Source: Gigaspora rosea (Eukaryota; Glomeromycota; Glomeromycetes; Diversisporales; Gigasporaceae). From it: DNA of 64,000 nucleotides. Under the pieces are notes generated by a model. It searched no databases and was not told the origin of the DNA. It saw only the letters and a program-made list of their open reading frames with translations. Made by a program: the position numbers and the translations under genes. Shown in pieces: positions 1-11,130 of this stretch (position 1 is its first letter; every line of letters starts with the position of its first letter). Where the stretch lies: contig QKWP01001217.1 of assembly GCA_003550325.1 (NCBI GenBank), forward strand, positions 66,600 to 130,599. Reading direction: 5' to 3'.

Positions 1-600
1 AAAAGTCAATTAATAAAAAGTTCTTCAATACTTATAAAAATTTTATAGTAAGTGTATTTTGACCTGCTAAATAAAGTTACTTATGTAATTTTAATCGATT
101 TGCTTAGTAAAAATTTAGACTTTACTATGTAGCAACGTTTGTTAATTGTGAGCAAATATATTTTTTTAAAAAATTTTAATTTTTCCGTCGAATGTAAAAT
201 CAAAAGTCAATTAATAAAAAATTCTTCAATATTTATAAAAATTTTGTGGTAAGTGTATTTTGATCTGCTAAATAAGGTTACTTATGTGGTTTTAATCGAT
301 TTACTTAGTAAAATTTAGACTTTACTATATAGCAACTTTTGTTAATTGTGGGCGAATATATTTTTTTAAAAAATTTTAATTTTTCCATCTAACGTAAAAA
401 TGAAAAGTCAATTAATAAAAATTCTCCAATACTTATAAAAATTTTATAGTAAGTGTATTTTGATCTGCTGAATAATGTTAATTATGCGATTTTAATCGAT
501 TTGCTTAGTAAAATTTAGACTTTACTATGAAGTGACTTTTGTCAATTGTGGAGTAGCTTATTTTCAGGTCAAAACCGTTTTTGAGTTTTTTTAAATATTA
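1..600. repeat. Tandem repeat, about 2.8 copies of a 201-bp unit
   Basis: Units start near 1, 202 and 403 with the phrase AAAAGTCAATTAATAAAA and run to about 560, where the third ends in a GGAGTAGCTTATTTTC-like tail. The same unit occurs singly inside the TIR-like elements at 3491-3790, 46851-47128 and 59059-59606, so this is a local amplification of that family's terminal module. The left edge of the array lies outside the window. Confidence 0.85.
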
Positions 601-980
601 TAAAATTTGATTGGTCAATAGCTCTATCACTAGGGGGTTAGGACCTATGTAAACCCTAATTATGTAATTTATTGCACTTCCCTTACTTGATTTATAAAAT
701 TAATAATATTTTTTTTTGTGTACATATATAAAATGACTGTACACTTATATTCTTTAACAATACTAAATAAGTACATTATCAATTACTTATATGAAAGATC
801 TTTTCTCTCTTGTATTTGATGATTAATATTCTGGAATCCTAAAAATAAATAACAATATAAAGCCTATTTGGATATTATTGGTTGATGAGAGCCCTGATGA
901 GAACCCACATCATTTTAAAAATATTTAGTCATATTGCAGAAAAATTGATTTAGACTACTTAACTATACATATGTATGCTC
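601..980. other. AT-rich intergenic, no feature recognised
   Basis: I see no ORF, RNA gene or clear repeat boundary here. The stretch separates the tandem array from the coding relic that follows. Confidence 0.5.
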
Positions 981-984
981 TAGA

Positions 985-1840
985 GCAGTTCAAATATAAC
1001 TTTGTCGAAAGGGTATGTCCATACTTTCTAGTAAACTGGTCAGAATTATTTTACCAATAAATCATTTTGGGAATCATCTTGATAGTCAAGATAGAACAAT
1101 TGATACAGAGTTAGCAACACAAAATTTCTACCATGCTAGTACAATACTATGTAATATATGGTACATGATCCCATCTTTGGAAAGTATATGAATGCAACTT
1201 ATGTCAATAAAGCTACTGACCCATTTATAAATCTTGAGTTTGCTCATGAAGAACAGGAAAAGAATGAAATAAAAAAAGAAAAGAAAAAGGATCCAACACA
1301 TCTGCCAGTACCTTTGTATCATGGTTATGGATAGAAAACACTACAATTTGTGCCAGTATTCACTTGATATTAAACGATGTAACAATTCAAATTGTTGCAA
1401 ACCTGCTAGAGCACAGAAAACAATAGATTTTCTTTAGTTTTTCAATAGCTTCCTTTTTCCCATTACTAAAGCTCAAGATGGCCATTATATCAATCCTATT
1501 TACCTTCTTCAATACTCTGATAAATTTAAAATACTAGGTTATGATGCCTATTGTTCATCTATCAGTCAAATAATATATTATCAACTTTGTTGTTTAATTG
1601 TTATAAATACTTTCCAACTCAGATATACATGGCAAAGCATAGATACTTACTGCATCCATCTTCTCATGGAAGACCTAAAAAAAACCAATTTACAAACTCA
1701 GAATCAGTTGTAAAATTTGGCATGATATCTAATTCTACAGAAATTGATGATTTTAGTTCATTACCTTTGGAGCAAAACAAGTGAGATTTCATTTCAGATG
1801 ATGACTTTAAAGTTTATACTGCAGATCTAGAATAAAAAAA
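985..1840 (+). pseudogene. Decayed protein-coding relic, family unknown
   Basis: Protein-like reading passes between frames on the plus strand. A lysine/glutamate-rich stretch near 1230-1320 is followed by a cysteine cluster near 1376-1405 (RCNNSNCCKP). Next comes a hydrophilic stretch near 1440-1540 ending in LLQYSDKFKILGYDAY, then a 77-codon open stretch at 1551-1784 containing HPSSHGRPKKNQ. Several stops and frame changes separate the pieces, so no product is expected. The text looks like a multicopy family from AM-fungal genomes, but I cannot name a domain. Both ends are uncertain. Confidence 0.4.
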
Positions 1841-2614
1841 AAAAAATTTGTAAAATGGATCAAATAAATTTTACATGATATACTGGTACTAAAAATACTA
1901 TAGTTTGTTTTTTCAAATCATATTAATACTTCTTTTTTAATGATTGTGATCTGAGGCTAAGGTAATAAAAATTCAAATTAAAAGATGAATCCAAGAGAAA
2001 ACCAGATTTCAATCTTATTTTTCTTGGTGTCATATGAGTACCATAGATCTATAATTACATGAAATTTTTTGAAAAGACTATATAACTAGATTTAGCAAAC
2101 CAATAGTATTTTTCAGTTTGCTTTTTATTAAATAAACGTGTGATTACCAACATACTATCCACACAAAGTTATCTGATCTATACTAAATCGATTTTTCAAC
2201 TTGGTTGGTCGTTTTTTTCAAAAATCAGCTAGCCGATTTTATAAGTTCTCAACTTTGTATGTGTTGTAAAAAGTAAGCATACAGTATTTTAACAGTACTT
2301 TGATATTGGCTTAGTGATTTTACATAAGATTTATTAGAAAAAAGTCGATAGTACTTCAACAGTAGCTTAAAAGTAGTCTATATATCTTTAGCAAAAATTG
2401 TTGTATATATATTTATAAAAAATTTTGTATATAAATGATAAATATAAAAGAAAATTTATTTAAACTATAGTTTATTTAAAATTTTTTTGACTAAGCTGGC
2501 TTAGCACTCAAAAGATATTCAATTTGTACTTTACAATAATTGGTCAGAATTATATAACTTATATAGCATGTAAGATTTTTCTGACACCTCTTTTCTCTAA
2601 AGATATTATACTAT
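1841..2614. other. AT-rich intergenic, nothing recognised
   Basis: Low-complexity AT-rich DNA with no supported gene. Short coding-like phrases occur near 1980-2100 but cannot be assembled into a relic. Confidence 0.4.
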
Positions 2615-3045
2615 ATCCAATCATGAATAAGCGCTCCTTTTTTAAATTTTAAACTTAAATATCTTGACAATTAATAATTAAATTTAATAAAATTTTTTTT
2701 AGCCCAATTCTATTTTGACTTGAATTAAAATGAACTTCTTTTAGATTCAGAGTTAGTGTGAACTGAAATTATATTAATAATAACCAGAATTATGTTTATA
2801 CTAGCTAGAGGTTTGTTAATATAAAAACACAGCTATTATTAATATAATTTCGGCTCACACTAACCCTAAATTCTAAGAGAGGATCACTTTAATCTGGGTC
2901 AAAATAGAATTTCCTTTTCTTTTATTTCAATTTTATAAATTTATAAAATTAAAATAAAAAAATTTTGATTGAATTTAATTATTTAATTGTCAAAATATTT
3001 AAGTTTAAAATTTTAAAAAAAGGGTACTTATTCATCATAGAATAC
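2615..3045. mobile_element. Foldback MITE, about 430 bp
   Basis: The two halves are long imperfect inverted repeats. ATCATGAATAAGCGCTCC near 2620 pairs with the segment ending GGGTACTTATTCATCAT near 3040, and inner arms around 2740-2790 pair with 2840-2900. There is no coding capacity. Termini and target duplication are not sharply resolved. Confidence 0.6.
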
Positions 3046-3071
3046 AGTAAATCAAAATTGGCCAAAATCCA

Positions 3072-3238
3072 GTTATAACTAGAGCTACAGACATTAGAAT
3101 ATCAATAAACATATACTATGACGTTTGATGTGACATATATGACGTAACGTTTAATATGATTATATATAAATTTTATAAGATATAAAGAGTGACGTACTAC
3201 CTTGGACCTTTTAAATGTTTGTAGCTCTAGTTATAACC
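3072..3238. mobile_element. Small TIR element (MITE), 167 bp
   Basis: A 24-bp terminal inverted repeat beginning GTTATAACTAGAGCTACA at 3072 matches its reverse complement ending at 3238 with one mismatch. There is no ORF. The target duplication is not clear. Confidence 0.6.
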
Positions 3239-3490
3239 TATATAAGAGATATTTGAGATTTTAGTTAATTATTATTTATCAACTAAACTAAGTCGATATT
3301 TAAAAATTAGTTTAGCAAGCTAAGTTACAATCAATCTTTTTAAACTAAGCTTTAGAAATTATCTTAATTTTTTGTCTTAATTTTTTTATATTTTATGTTT
3401 TTTAGATTCTAATAAGTAAATGTAATATAAACAATAAACTGGATCTAATTTAATTATTTATTGTAATTAATATAATCTAATATACTATAT
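3239..3490. other. AT-rich spacer
   Basis: Nothing is recognised between two MITE-like elements. Confidence 0.4.
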
Positions 3491-3790
3491 ATTTTTGAAA
3501 ATAAGCTATCTTTTTTGAACCAAAAATTATACAAAAATATGTAAAATAGCCTATTTTCGAATTGTTATATTTTTAAAATTAAAAAATGTACTAATAAAAA
3601 GTTATCTAAATAATATAAAATTTTTATTATAAATGTATTTTGATATTTTGAACAAGTTTATTTAATAGCATTTTTGAGATTACTTAGTAAATTTAGACTT
3701 TTATATATAGCAACTGCTAACAGGTTTTTTAAGATCTTTGAAAAAAATCAGAGGGTAGCTTATTTTTGGAGTAGCTTATTTTTAAGAATA
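3491..3790. mobile_element. AATAAGCTA-ended TIR-like element, copy 1
   Basis: It begins GAAAATAAGCTATC and ends with repeated AGTAGCTTATTTTT, giving inverted ends inside TATATA-rich flanks. The interior carries the 201-bp module seen at the window start and one junction motif (GAACAAGTTTATTTAATAG). Other copies lie at 46851-47128 and 59059-59606, with a partial copy at 32037-32200. Confidence 0.55.
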
Positions 3791-3843
3791 TATGATAAAA
3801 ATCGATTAAATCAATTTTTTAAAAAATTAGTTGATTAAACTAG

Positions 3844-4084
3844 TGTTACAGTACCGGAAGCCTTCTTTAATTCCGATAGAGTAACAATCACAAAGCTCCT
3901 GAGATCCCTTACTTTGGGCGTGAAGCGGTGTGCAAGAGGGAAGTATAGTTTCTTTTATGTCTGTAAGAAACTACACACTTCTCTGAGGCAGTTCGGTATA
4001 AAACAACAAGAGATAATACACAGTTTATTAATTTAACAAGAGGGCTATTCCAAGGTGTCTGTTCCTTAGAAATCCCAAGAGTTT
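3844..4084 (+). repeat. Long terminal repeat fragment (left part)
   Basis: It starts TGTTACAGTACCGG after the flank CTAG(T) and runs to a single N at 4085. A diverged second copy starts at 5239 (TGTTGCAGTACTGG). The unit ends at 5913 with TATAACA, giving TGTTA...TAACA ends typical of LTRs. No gag, pol or primer-binding site is visible, so this is probably a solo LTR. Confidence 0.5.
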
Positions 4085-4085
4085 N
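4085..4085. other. Single-N assembly join
   Basis: The 56 bases before this N (4029-4084) recur identically directly after the N at 5527 (5528-5583). The inserted stretch 4086-5526 may therefore be misplaced. Confidence 0.75.
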
Positions 4086-4099
4086 ATCCATAACACAAT

Positions 4100-4632
4100 T
4101 ACACAATACTCCTTTTCTGACCTACCTGACCTATCCCCCTACGAACTACAACAGATACGTAACAACCTCCTAACCCACTACTGCCTCTAACCCACACAAA
4201 CTCCACCATTTAATACTACAAATTTCTATACCACAATCCAAGGCTACATTCCAAAATCTCTTATCAATATTATATCCCAGCATACTTCATACAAAAACAC
4301 ATCCAAAACTACTATTAAGCTTCTTCTACTTATTTCACAAAGAATTCATGAACAACTATGGAAACCATACTGCATAAACTTAGCACGTTGAAAATCTACA
4401 CAAGCCCTACCTCAACCCCATTCTACACCCACCAAACATTTACATACTTCTCGTCACAATAGAACACTATATACATACAGCTGCATTTGTGACTTACCAG
4501 ACCAACAATATGAAAATAACAATAACACATGCCCACCCTTAGGCTTAGCACTCAGAAAAACAGACATATGGTCACATAACTGGATAAAATATAGCTTTTC
4601 AACTAACTCTATTCTCCATATCCAAATCTAGG
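4100..4632 (+). pseudogene. LINE-like ORF2 C-terminal relic
   Basis: One plus-strand frame reads as protein for about 170 codons, interrupted by two stops (near 4190 and 4388). It includes IHEQLWKPYCINLAR near 4343-4387 and CPPLGLALRKTDIW near 4528-4570. This resembles the region after the reverse-transcriptase domain of fungal non-LTR elements. A 3' tail and poly(A)-like run follow directly. The stop after INLAR stands where a tryptophan codon is plausible. Function is lost; the family call is inferred from style and context. Confidence 0.45.
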
Positions 4633-4811
4633 TGAGTTTTAACCACTCTAGTAGGTTTAGGTTGCAGATAAATTAGCTAGAAACTTCTATCTATAGTCTG
4701 AGTCTTAATTCTTGCATATTTAATAATTGTAATTTAAGAAACCCCATGAGGAATCTTACACATTTTATTAATAAAGATAAAGGCAAAACCTCACCTTAAC
4801 ACCAAAAAAAA
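4633..4811 (+). mobile_element. Non-LTR retroelement 3' tail with A-run
   Basis: The tail contains TAGGTTTAGGTTGCAGATAA and ends ACCTCACCTTAACACC followed by an A-rich run. The same tail ends the tRNA-headed retroposon at 23696-27019 (TAGGTTTAGGTTATAGATAA ... ACCTCACCTTAACAAC plus poly-A). A relative starts near 51560. Confidence 0.65.
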
Positions 4812-4835
4812 AAATAAAAAATAAAAAATAAAATT

Positions 4836-4945
4836 CCAGGCCTTACCCTAACTCTAAAGTAATTAAAATTTATTTTTATTTATAAAAATTTATTTTTTGT
4901 TTTTATTATATAGATTTGCAAATCTAATTTACCTATGGTGTAAAA
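4836..4945. repeat. Left arm of a long inverted repeat
   Basis: The segment from CCAGGCCTTACCCTAACTC to TTTACCTATGGTG is the reverse complement, with modest divergence, of 7850-7967. Together they look like the ends of a TIR element, unless the pairing is an artefact of the doubtful joins at 4085 and 5527. Confidence 0.55.
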
Positions 4946-5238
4946 CACTATAGGTGCATTTTATCTCTTAAACTATATAGTGTTCATATTTGTACACTAA
5001 AATTTTAAAAAACTTATTGCATAAAATTTTATTAGGCTTTACCCCCTACTTTCTAAGCTAAATTAAAAGCATGTCACATGTTAAATGCTATATAATTTCT
5101 ATCTCATAAAATTTTTTTTATAATTTTTAAAAAATTAGCTATCTAATGTAGATCATAATAGAATTGTAATAGAACATTGATGTCCAAATTTAATACTAAA
5201 AAAGGAACCTGCATGTGACACTTATAAAAATTCTTCCT
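4946..5238. other. AT-rich interior between arm and LTR copy
   Basis: Bases 4957-5020 (TCTCTTAAACTATATAGTG region) are inverted relative to 6196-6262. No gene is present. Confidence 0.4.
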
Positions 5239-5526
5239 AATGTTGCAGTACTGGAAGCCTTCTTTAATTCCGATAGAGTAACAATCACACGGCTCCTGAG
5301 ATCCCTTACTTTGGGCGTGAAGTGGTGTGCAAGAGGGAAGTATATCTGTAAGAAACTACACACTTCTCTAAGGCAGTTCAGTATAAAACAACAAGAGATA
5401 ATAGACAGTTTATTAATTTAACAAGAGGGCTATTCCAAGGTGTCTGTTCCTTAGAAATCCCAAGAGTTTATTAATAATAAGAGAGGAGGATAATAAATAT
5501 AAAGGTAAAGATAAAATACAATGTCT
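5239..5526 (+). repeat. LTR fragment, second copy
   Basis: It is homologous to 3844-4084 with several substitutions and lacks a short segment (AGTTTCTTTTATGT). Its last 113 bases (5414-5526) are repeated after the N at 5527 with a single mismatch. The short ORF across it is not considered a gene. Confidence 0.5.
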
Positions 5527-5527
5527 N
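5527..5527. other. Single-N assembly join inside the LTR
   Basis: The flanks 5414-5526 and 5528-5640 are a near-perfect direct duplication, as expected when two overlapping contig ends are concatenated rather than merged. Confidence 0.8.
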
Positions 5528-5913
5528 TAATTTAACAAGAGGGCTATTCCAAGGTGTCTGTTCCTTAGAAATCCCAAGAGTTTATTAATAATAAGAGAGG
5601 AGGGTAATAAATATAAAGGTAAAGATAAAATACAATGTCTGGATCTGTCTAAAACTAAGGGAAATAAGGTGGGTTTATATATATATTGAGCTAAGCGTCG
5701 CTAAGCGTCGTTAAGCGTCGCTAAGCGTCATTAAGCGTCACTAAGCGTCGTTAAGCGTCATTAAGCATCACTAAGCATCGCTAAGCGTCATTGAGTGTCG
5801 TTGCACATCAATTTCGCATATCCCTATTACTAAATACAGTTATTACAAAATTTCCTTATTAAGTTCTAATTTTCAAACTAATTTCTACCAAAATTAAAAC
5901 CTATTCTATAACA
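5528..5913 (+). repeat. LTR right part, ends TAACA
   Basis: It continues the LTR, includes a decamer minisatellite, and ends CTATTCTATAACA followed by CTAGT at 5914-5918. The same CTAGT precedes the left LTR start at 3840-3844 (sharing one T). This fits one solo LTR of about 570 bp spanning 3844-4084 plus 5584-5913. Confidence 0.5.
5692..5812. repeat. Decamer minisatellite
   Basis: About eleven tandem copies of a 10-bp unit (CTAAGCGTCG and single-base variants such as TTAAGCGTCA), decaying at the right end. It lies inside the LTR. Confidence 0.9.
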
Positions 5914-5918
5914 CTAGT

Positions 5919-7849
5919 CATCACACACAGGTTTTTTTCATAATACAATATTAAAGTTGATTATAGATACTTCATAACAACTTTATTTAATTGGTTTTTG
6001 AAACAATGCTATAGAAATATGGCAGCTCAAAGTTTGGTTTGCAAAGCATACTTCATAGCTATTAGCTAAAGTTTTACTTGATATTTAGGCATATGAAGTA
6101 ATCCACACTGTGACTATGAAGTGTGCTATATAACTTGAGTTTATGAAAGTTACTATAACCAATTAGAATAGAAGTTTTATTAAAAAATTTTTTTTAGAAC
6201 TTAATTTTCTTTTAAAAATTTTAGCGTACAAATATGTTAAAATATACAGTTTAAGAGATAATAATTAAAAATTTTCAAAATTCAATATAAAATAATAAAA
6301 TTATCTTAGTTGTTACCAGAAAGTGCATATATCACAGATAATATGTATTGTTTTAATATATATTTAAATAGATTAACTACATTTACAAAATAAGCAAGCA
6401 ACTTAAAATTAGCCAAAATTTTTGAAACTATAAACAACAAAATACATTACTTGGTGACCTAATACCAATATTTGAACAGTTAAATAATGGTAATTTTAAT
6501 TATATAATAAAAAATCTTTATGAGTCTTAGAAAATAAACATCCATGTTCAAAAAAATATAATAAACTATTTTTGCATAATTATAAATTATCTGATTAACA
6601 AATATTTGATGCATTTTTTTCAAACAACAGTTTATACTCAAGAAAATTGTCAAGAAAAGATAATTTCTATCTATTTGCTAAAAAATATTCAAAAAACATA
6701 AAGCTAAAACTAGTAACCAAATTCACTTACTTTTTGTATGACTAGCAAAAGAAAGACATGTAAAACAAAATTAAATTTTCAAAATTCAAGCTGCCATTTT
6801 AAAGCAAACCAAATTTAGTCCAAACATTTTCAATTTGCAGCTAATTAATGTCAATTCAGATAAGATTAGCACTATAGCTATATTATTACTATATTGGAAT
6901 TACAGATAAACAAATAAGTAAACAAAATATTAGTAAATCTAATATTGACTTTTAGGAAAGTTTTTATACTAAGTAAATAATTTTTGGCTCTAAGAACATT
7001 GTAGAGCAGTTCTTACAGTCCTACTATTAAAAAATCATCAAAATCAGACCAGTAGTAAGAAGATATAAATAAAAATATCTTTAAAAATCTTTAAAACATA
7101 TAAGAATTTTATATATACAAACCAGATTCAGATTTGGTAATATATTGTTTACATATTTGTTTGCCCAATTCCAAATATAAAAATAGTACAGATCTTATCC
7201 AAATTGGCAATTAACTATTTAAAGTTAATAAAAAAGAATATAGTAAAAGTTTACTAATATTAGTAATCTAGAACAAACCTCTATATGTGCAATAGTAGAA
7301 TGCACTAAAGCCTTTTATCAATTTTTAACAGGAAAGTTGCCACAACAGTAGGTAACTCCAGACAATTTTGTATAATAGAATAATAAATAGCAACTTGTCT
7401 TTTGATCAATATAGCTCTATAGATAATTGCTTCATATTTTTTAGCTATAATATTATAGTTGATAAAAGTATTTTAAAAAAATATTAATTATTTGTGTTTC
7501 ATATTGGAATAACATTAAAGAAAGACCAGTAATTACTATAGTAAAACTAATAGACCTCATGTATTGTAATACCAAAACTATTTAATTACAGTATTTGAAA
7601 CATGTTAGCAAAAAGTTATGAATTAGCAATCCGTATAAAAACTATAGTATTATTATACAGTTACTATAGTGCAAATTACTATATATTTTATTTAGTAATG
7701 AAATCTTTTTTCCTCTAAACATATAAAAAATTTTATATAGTTGCAAATTTTAAATTTTAAATATCTTATAATCTACTTGATCAATTTTAATAATTTTATT
7801 ATATTATATATAAAAACATTTCGGTAATTATATGGTATTGAGCACCATA
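5919..7849. other. AT-rich intergenic with weak inverted repeats
   Basis: No coding region is supported. A degenerate foldback joins 6835-6925 with 7138-7215, and a short inverted pair joins 6002-6048 with 6785-6815. These are probably old MITE remains. Confidence 0.4.
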
Positions 7850-7967
7850 GGTAAATTATATTTGCAAATTCATATAACAAAAGCAAAAAAAAACTTTTAT
7901 AAAACAAAAAATAAATTTTTATTACCTTAGAGTTAGGGTGAGACCTGGGATAGGGCAGGGGGCATAG
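7850..7967. repeat. Right arm of the long inverted repeat
   Basis: It is the reverse complement of 4836-4945, running CACCATAGGTAAATTATA to GAGTTAGGGTGAGACCTGGG. Confidence 0.55.
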
Positions 7968-9780
7968 TTTATACCAAAATTTAGCAAGGAATTTTTTTTA
8001 TTAAAGCCCCAAAGGCGGTTTCATAAGCAAAATTTTAAGTTATAAATGTTTTTTTACAAAATAAACAAAAAAACAAAATTTTATGTTACACCTAATCTTA
8101 AATTTTGATTGGCTATTCTAATAGTTTTGTATAACATAGTGTTCAACACCATAGGTGCATTTTAGTAAACCCGAAAACATTTTCTCTACATTTTTACTTA
8201 GTAATTCAAAATAGTTTAGCATAATAAAAAATATTTAGCTATAGAGGAAAAGAAGATTTTATAATAAATATAAATTTAATAGTAATTAGCATATATAATT
8301 TTTGGCTAACAGATAATATGGCCTATATGCCCTCAGAACTTAACAGTGCAATTATCAAATTCAACTTACTATAGGCTGGTGCAAAAAGATTTGTGCCTCA
8401 AATAGCTCTAATTAAAATATTTTTGTACTAATTAATTTTTTTTTTTTAATTTAATATAATGCCAAGCAAAGTAAGTTTTCTGGTTTACATATCATATATA
8501 ATTTTAAATGATCTGCAAACCCGGGTTTTATTATTATAATGAAAAAAATTTTTTATTTTTATTTTAAAAATTTTTATTAAAAAAATTTTATAAGATTTTA
8601 TTTAATAATGAATATATATTTAATATTTAAAGATATAAATACTTTAGAAAATTATTTAAGAATAATAATCATGCAACAAATACATCAATATAATAATATT
8701 TTGCAAGATCAACATTTTTTTTAAAAAAAAAATGGCGTTAGATCACAAACATGCACCACGAACATTGTTTGCTAATTAAATGGAACCAAAAAATAAACTA
8801 TTATGTGTAGTACTTGTTAGCAAAGATGGTTACTTATTACTCTTTTTATTACTGCCTAGCTTCTATTTTTGTTATTTTTCAGTAATTACATTGCACCACA
8901 GTTACTGCATAGAGATCGTTCACACTTTTCCTTAGGTTTATAGACTTCTTTATATATGTAATAAGTTTGATAATGATAAGTCTAATTTATCATTATTGTT
9001 GTTGTTCCAGTATTCTTAATCAAAAATTGAAACTGGTTGGGCTTATACATTTCTAGTATTGGTAGCTATTATTCCTAATTGAGCTAACTTCAGAAGAGAA
9101 AATTAATATAAATACAATTTTAATCAATTGCTTAATTTGATTGACTATCGTTGATAAATAAAAATATTGTACCATGTCATATATTATTATTTGAATACAC
9201 CAGATATTAAACTTTATTAAATGATTTTATTGAGAATGCGCAGCATACATCAGTGCAATTAATATACAAACTGAGATGGGACATGTCCCAGAAAAAGCAA
9301 CAATGATTGCTTCAGGTATCATCGTCATCAGCTGAATTCGATGTGTAGCAATAGTTGGTAGTTTCCTACACTGCATTATGCAGACTGACCTTTGATATGA
9401 AGTTTTTGAAGATACTGGATTCTACTCAGGTGGGTGGGTTTGGGTGCGAATCTCAGTCTGTACTAGTATGATTTGTCATTGTCATTGGCTATTTTATATT
9501 AGATCTGTTGATAAAATTAACATTATTACATTTGCATGCCCTATAAGAAAAATGAACCGTAGTTACAGGTTTTGGTAGCACAGATTAAACCCATATTTGG
9601 TATGTAGGAGGCTTGGATTTTTGGCCCGTGGTAGAACGTATGCTCGTACAAATTGACCTGTTAATGGCTCGGGTTTTGTAGCACTTTACTAGTTCAAATG
9701 GCACAGGTTTTGGCTAGGTAATTAACATGAATTAATGTGTGATAAAAAAAATACATACTAGTAGATTGCATAAATTTATG
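7968..9780. other. AT-rich intergenic, dispersed repeat scraps
   Basis: Bases 7985-8045 resemble 11127-11190 and 47815-47880 (AAGGAATTTTTTT ... GGCGGTTTCAT), a dispersed repeat of unknown type. A less AT-rich stretch (9240-9480) has no ORF. No gene is seen. Confidence 0.4.
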
Positions 9781-9799
9781 TCAACAATCAATACAATAT

Positions 9800-11130
9800 G
9801 AACAATCAAACTGCACATGTATCAAAATTTTGTAAGGATGGATGTACAAATCTGTTTCCTGAGTTATACCAACTTGTACTGGGAGCTCTGGCACTGTGTT
9901 ATACACAGAACTGGAGTGCATAAATCCTGGGAGTGCAGGCACTGTGTTATGCACAGAACCATAGGACAAAAGGAAACCATACTTGGCAAGACCCGAATAA
10001 AAAGGTAGCTGACTTTCGATGGTACCCAAACAAAAATCGGATAGGAACTGACTAGTTCAGACTGACTGAAAGCGGACTTAAGACAAAAAGGATTTATGGT
10101 GAACCCTACCAACTGGACTGCCAGAGTTGCACTGGAGGAAAAGGGCATGTGTTGTAAAATTATGTACCAGGGGATGGGAGTTCCTGGGTTCGCTAGGGCA
10201 GACCAACCCAACCCTCCGGGTCCACTGATTGGAAATAGAAAAGCAACTGGGGGAAAGAAACCAAAAGAGGAATAGGCGGTATTGGGGTTATATGAACTTT
10301 ACAAGGGCAGAAGTAGGTAATATTAGTGGTTGCAGGCAGTGTTGTCATGGAACACAGACGCGGACAGTGGACAGTCTGGGATGGAATGTCCGGGACATGT
10401 CCGCCCAGAATTTTTTTGTCCTGGACATTCAGCAAATCAACACGTAATCACCAACTAATAAATTTCATTGTATCCATTGTAAATTATTATTATTTTTTAC
10501 AAAACACAAACCAAGGGTCTGTATAGTTCACAATTTGATTGGTTTTACCTAGTGGACATGTCCTGGACATAGTAGGGACAAAGTTAAAAATTAGTGGAAC
10601 ATTGTCCGCAAACAATATTGTATTGGACATTATTGTGGACATGTCCTAGACATCCTGTTCTGGACTGTCTGTGTCCTTGTAAAATTAGCAGGACAATGTC
10701 TGTGTACAATACTGGTTGCAGGTTACCCTAACTGCAAGTTGTTCGCTTTAGTGAATGCGTACATTACCAAAGTGTAGATGATACCTGTATGGGATGGAAA
10801 AACGCTCTACCAAGTTTCCCACTGAGGATAAACTAGTTCTAAGGGTGCAGTTAGTATCCGGAACAGTGTTCTAGTGATACAAGATGGACTAGCAGGAGGC
10901 AGAAGATAAATAGGTAACACTAGTATGTGGATTACAGGTATAGCAGCTAGTGTAGAACCTTCAGGTGGCTATTTAAATAGGCAACCAAAAGTTGCAGGTG
11001 TGGCTAGTTGTATCATCAATGTATGAATGTCAGATTTCCCTTCATGTAGGGTGCTGAGGTCTAATATATCTTGAATAAAAGCCAATCCCCAAAGTGGGCA
11101 CTTTGACACTAGAAAAAAAAAATTTTGTAA
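9800..11130 (+). mobile_element. Non-coding retroposon, copy 1 (5'-truncated)
   Basis: From about 9868 the sequence is collinear with 44520-45492 and with much of 25640-26860. Shared phrases include GCAAGACCCGAATAAA, CTTTACAAGGGCAGAAGTAG and TATCCGGAAC. The 3' end GAATAAAAGCC ... GTGGGCACTTTGA matches copy 3. It carries a hAT MITE at 10337-10714. Its short ORFs are not conserved in frame between copies, so it appears non-coding. The tRNA-like head of the family is missing here. Confidence 0.6.
10337..10714. mobile_element. hAT-like MITE, TSD GTTGCAGG
   Basis: Ends are CAGTGTTGTC... and ...ACAATACTG. A perfect 8-bp target duplication GTTGCAGG lies at 10329-10336 and 10715-10722. The interior is built of GGACATGTCC-like phrases and has no coding capacity. 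It is inserted in the retroposon at 9800-11130. Confidence 0.9.

Noticed and set aside
5215-5421. 68-codon ORF across the LTR
   Set aside because: The homologous LTR at 3844-4084 does not keep the frame, and the stretch is non-coding LTR sequence.
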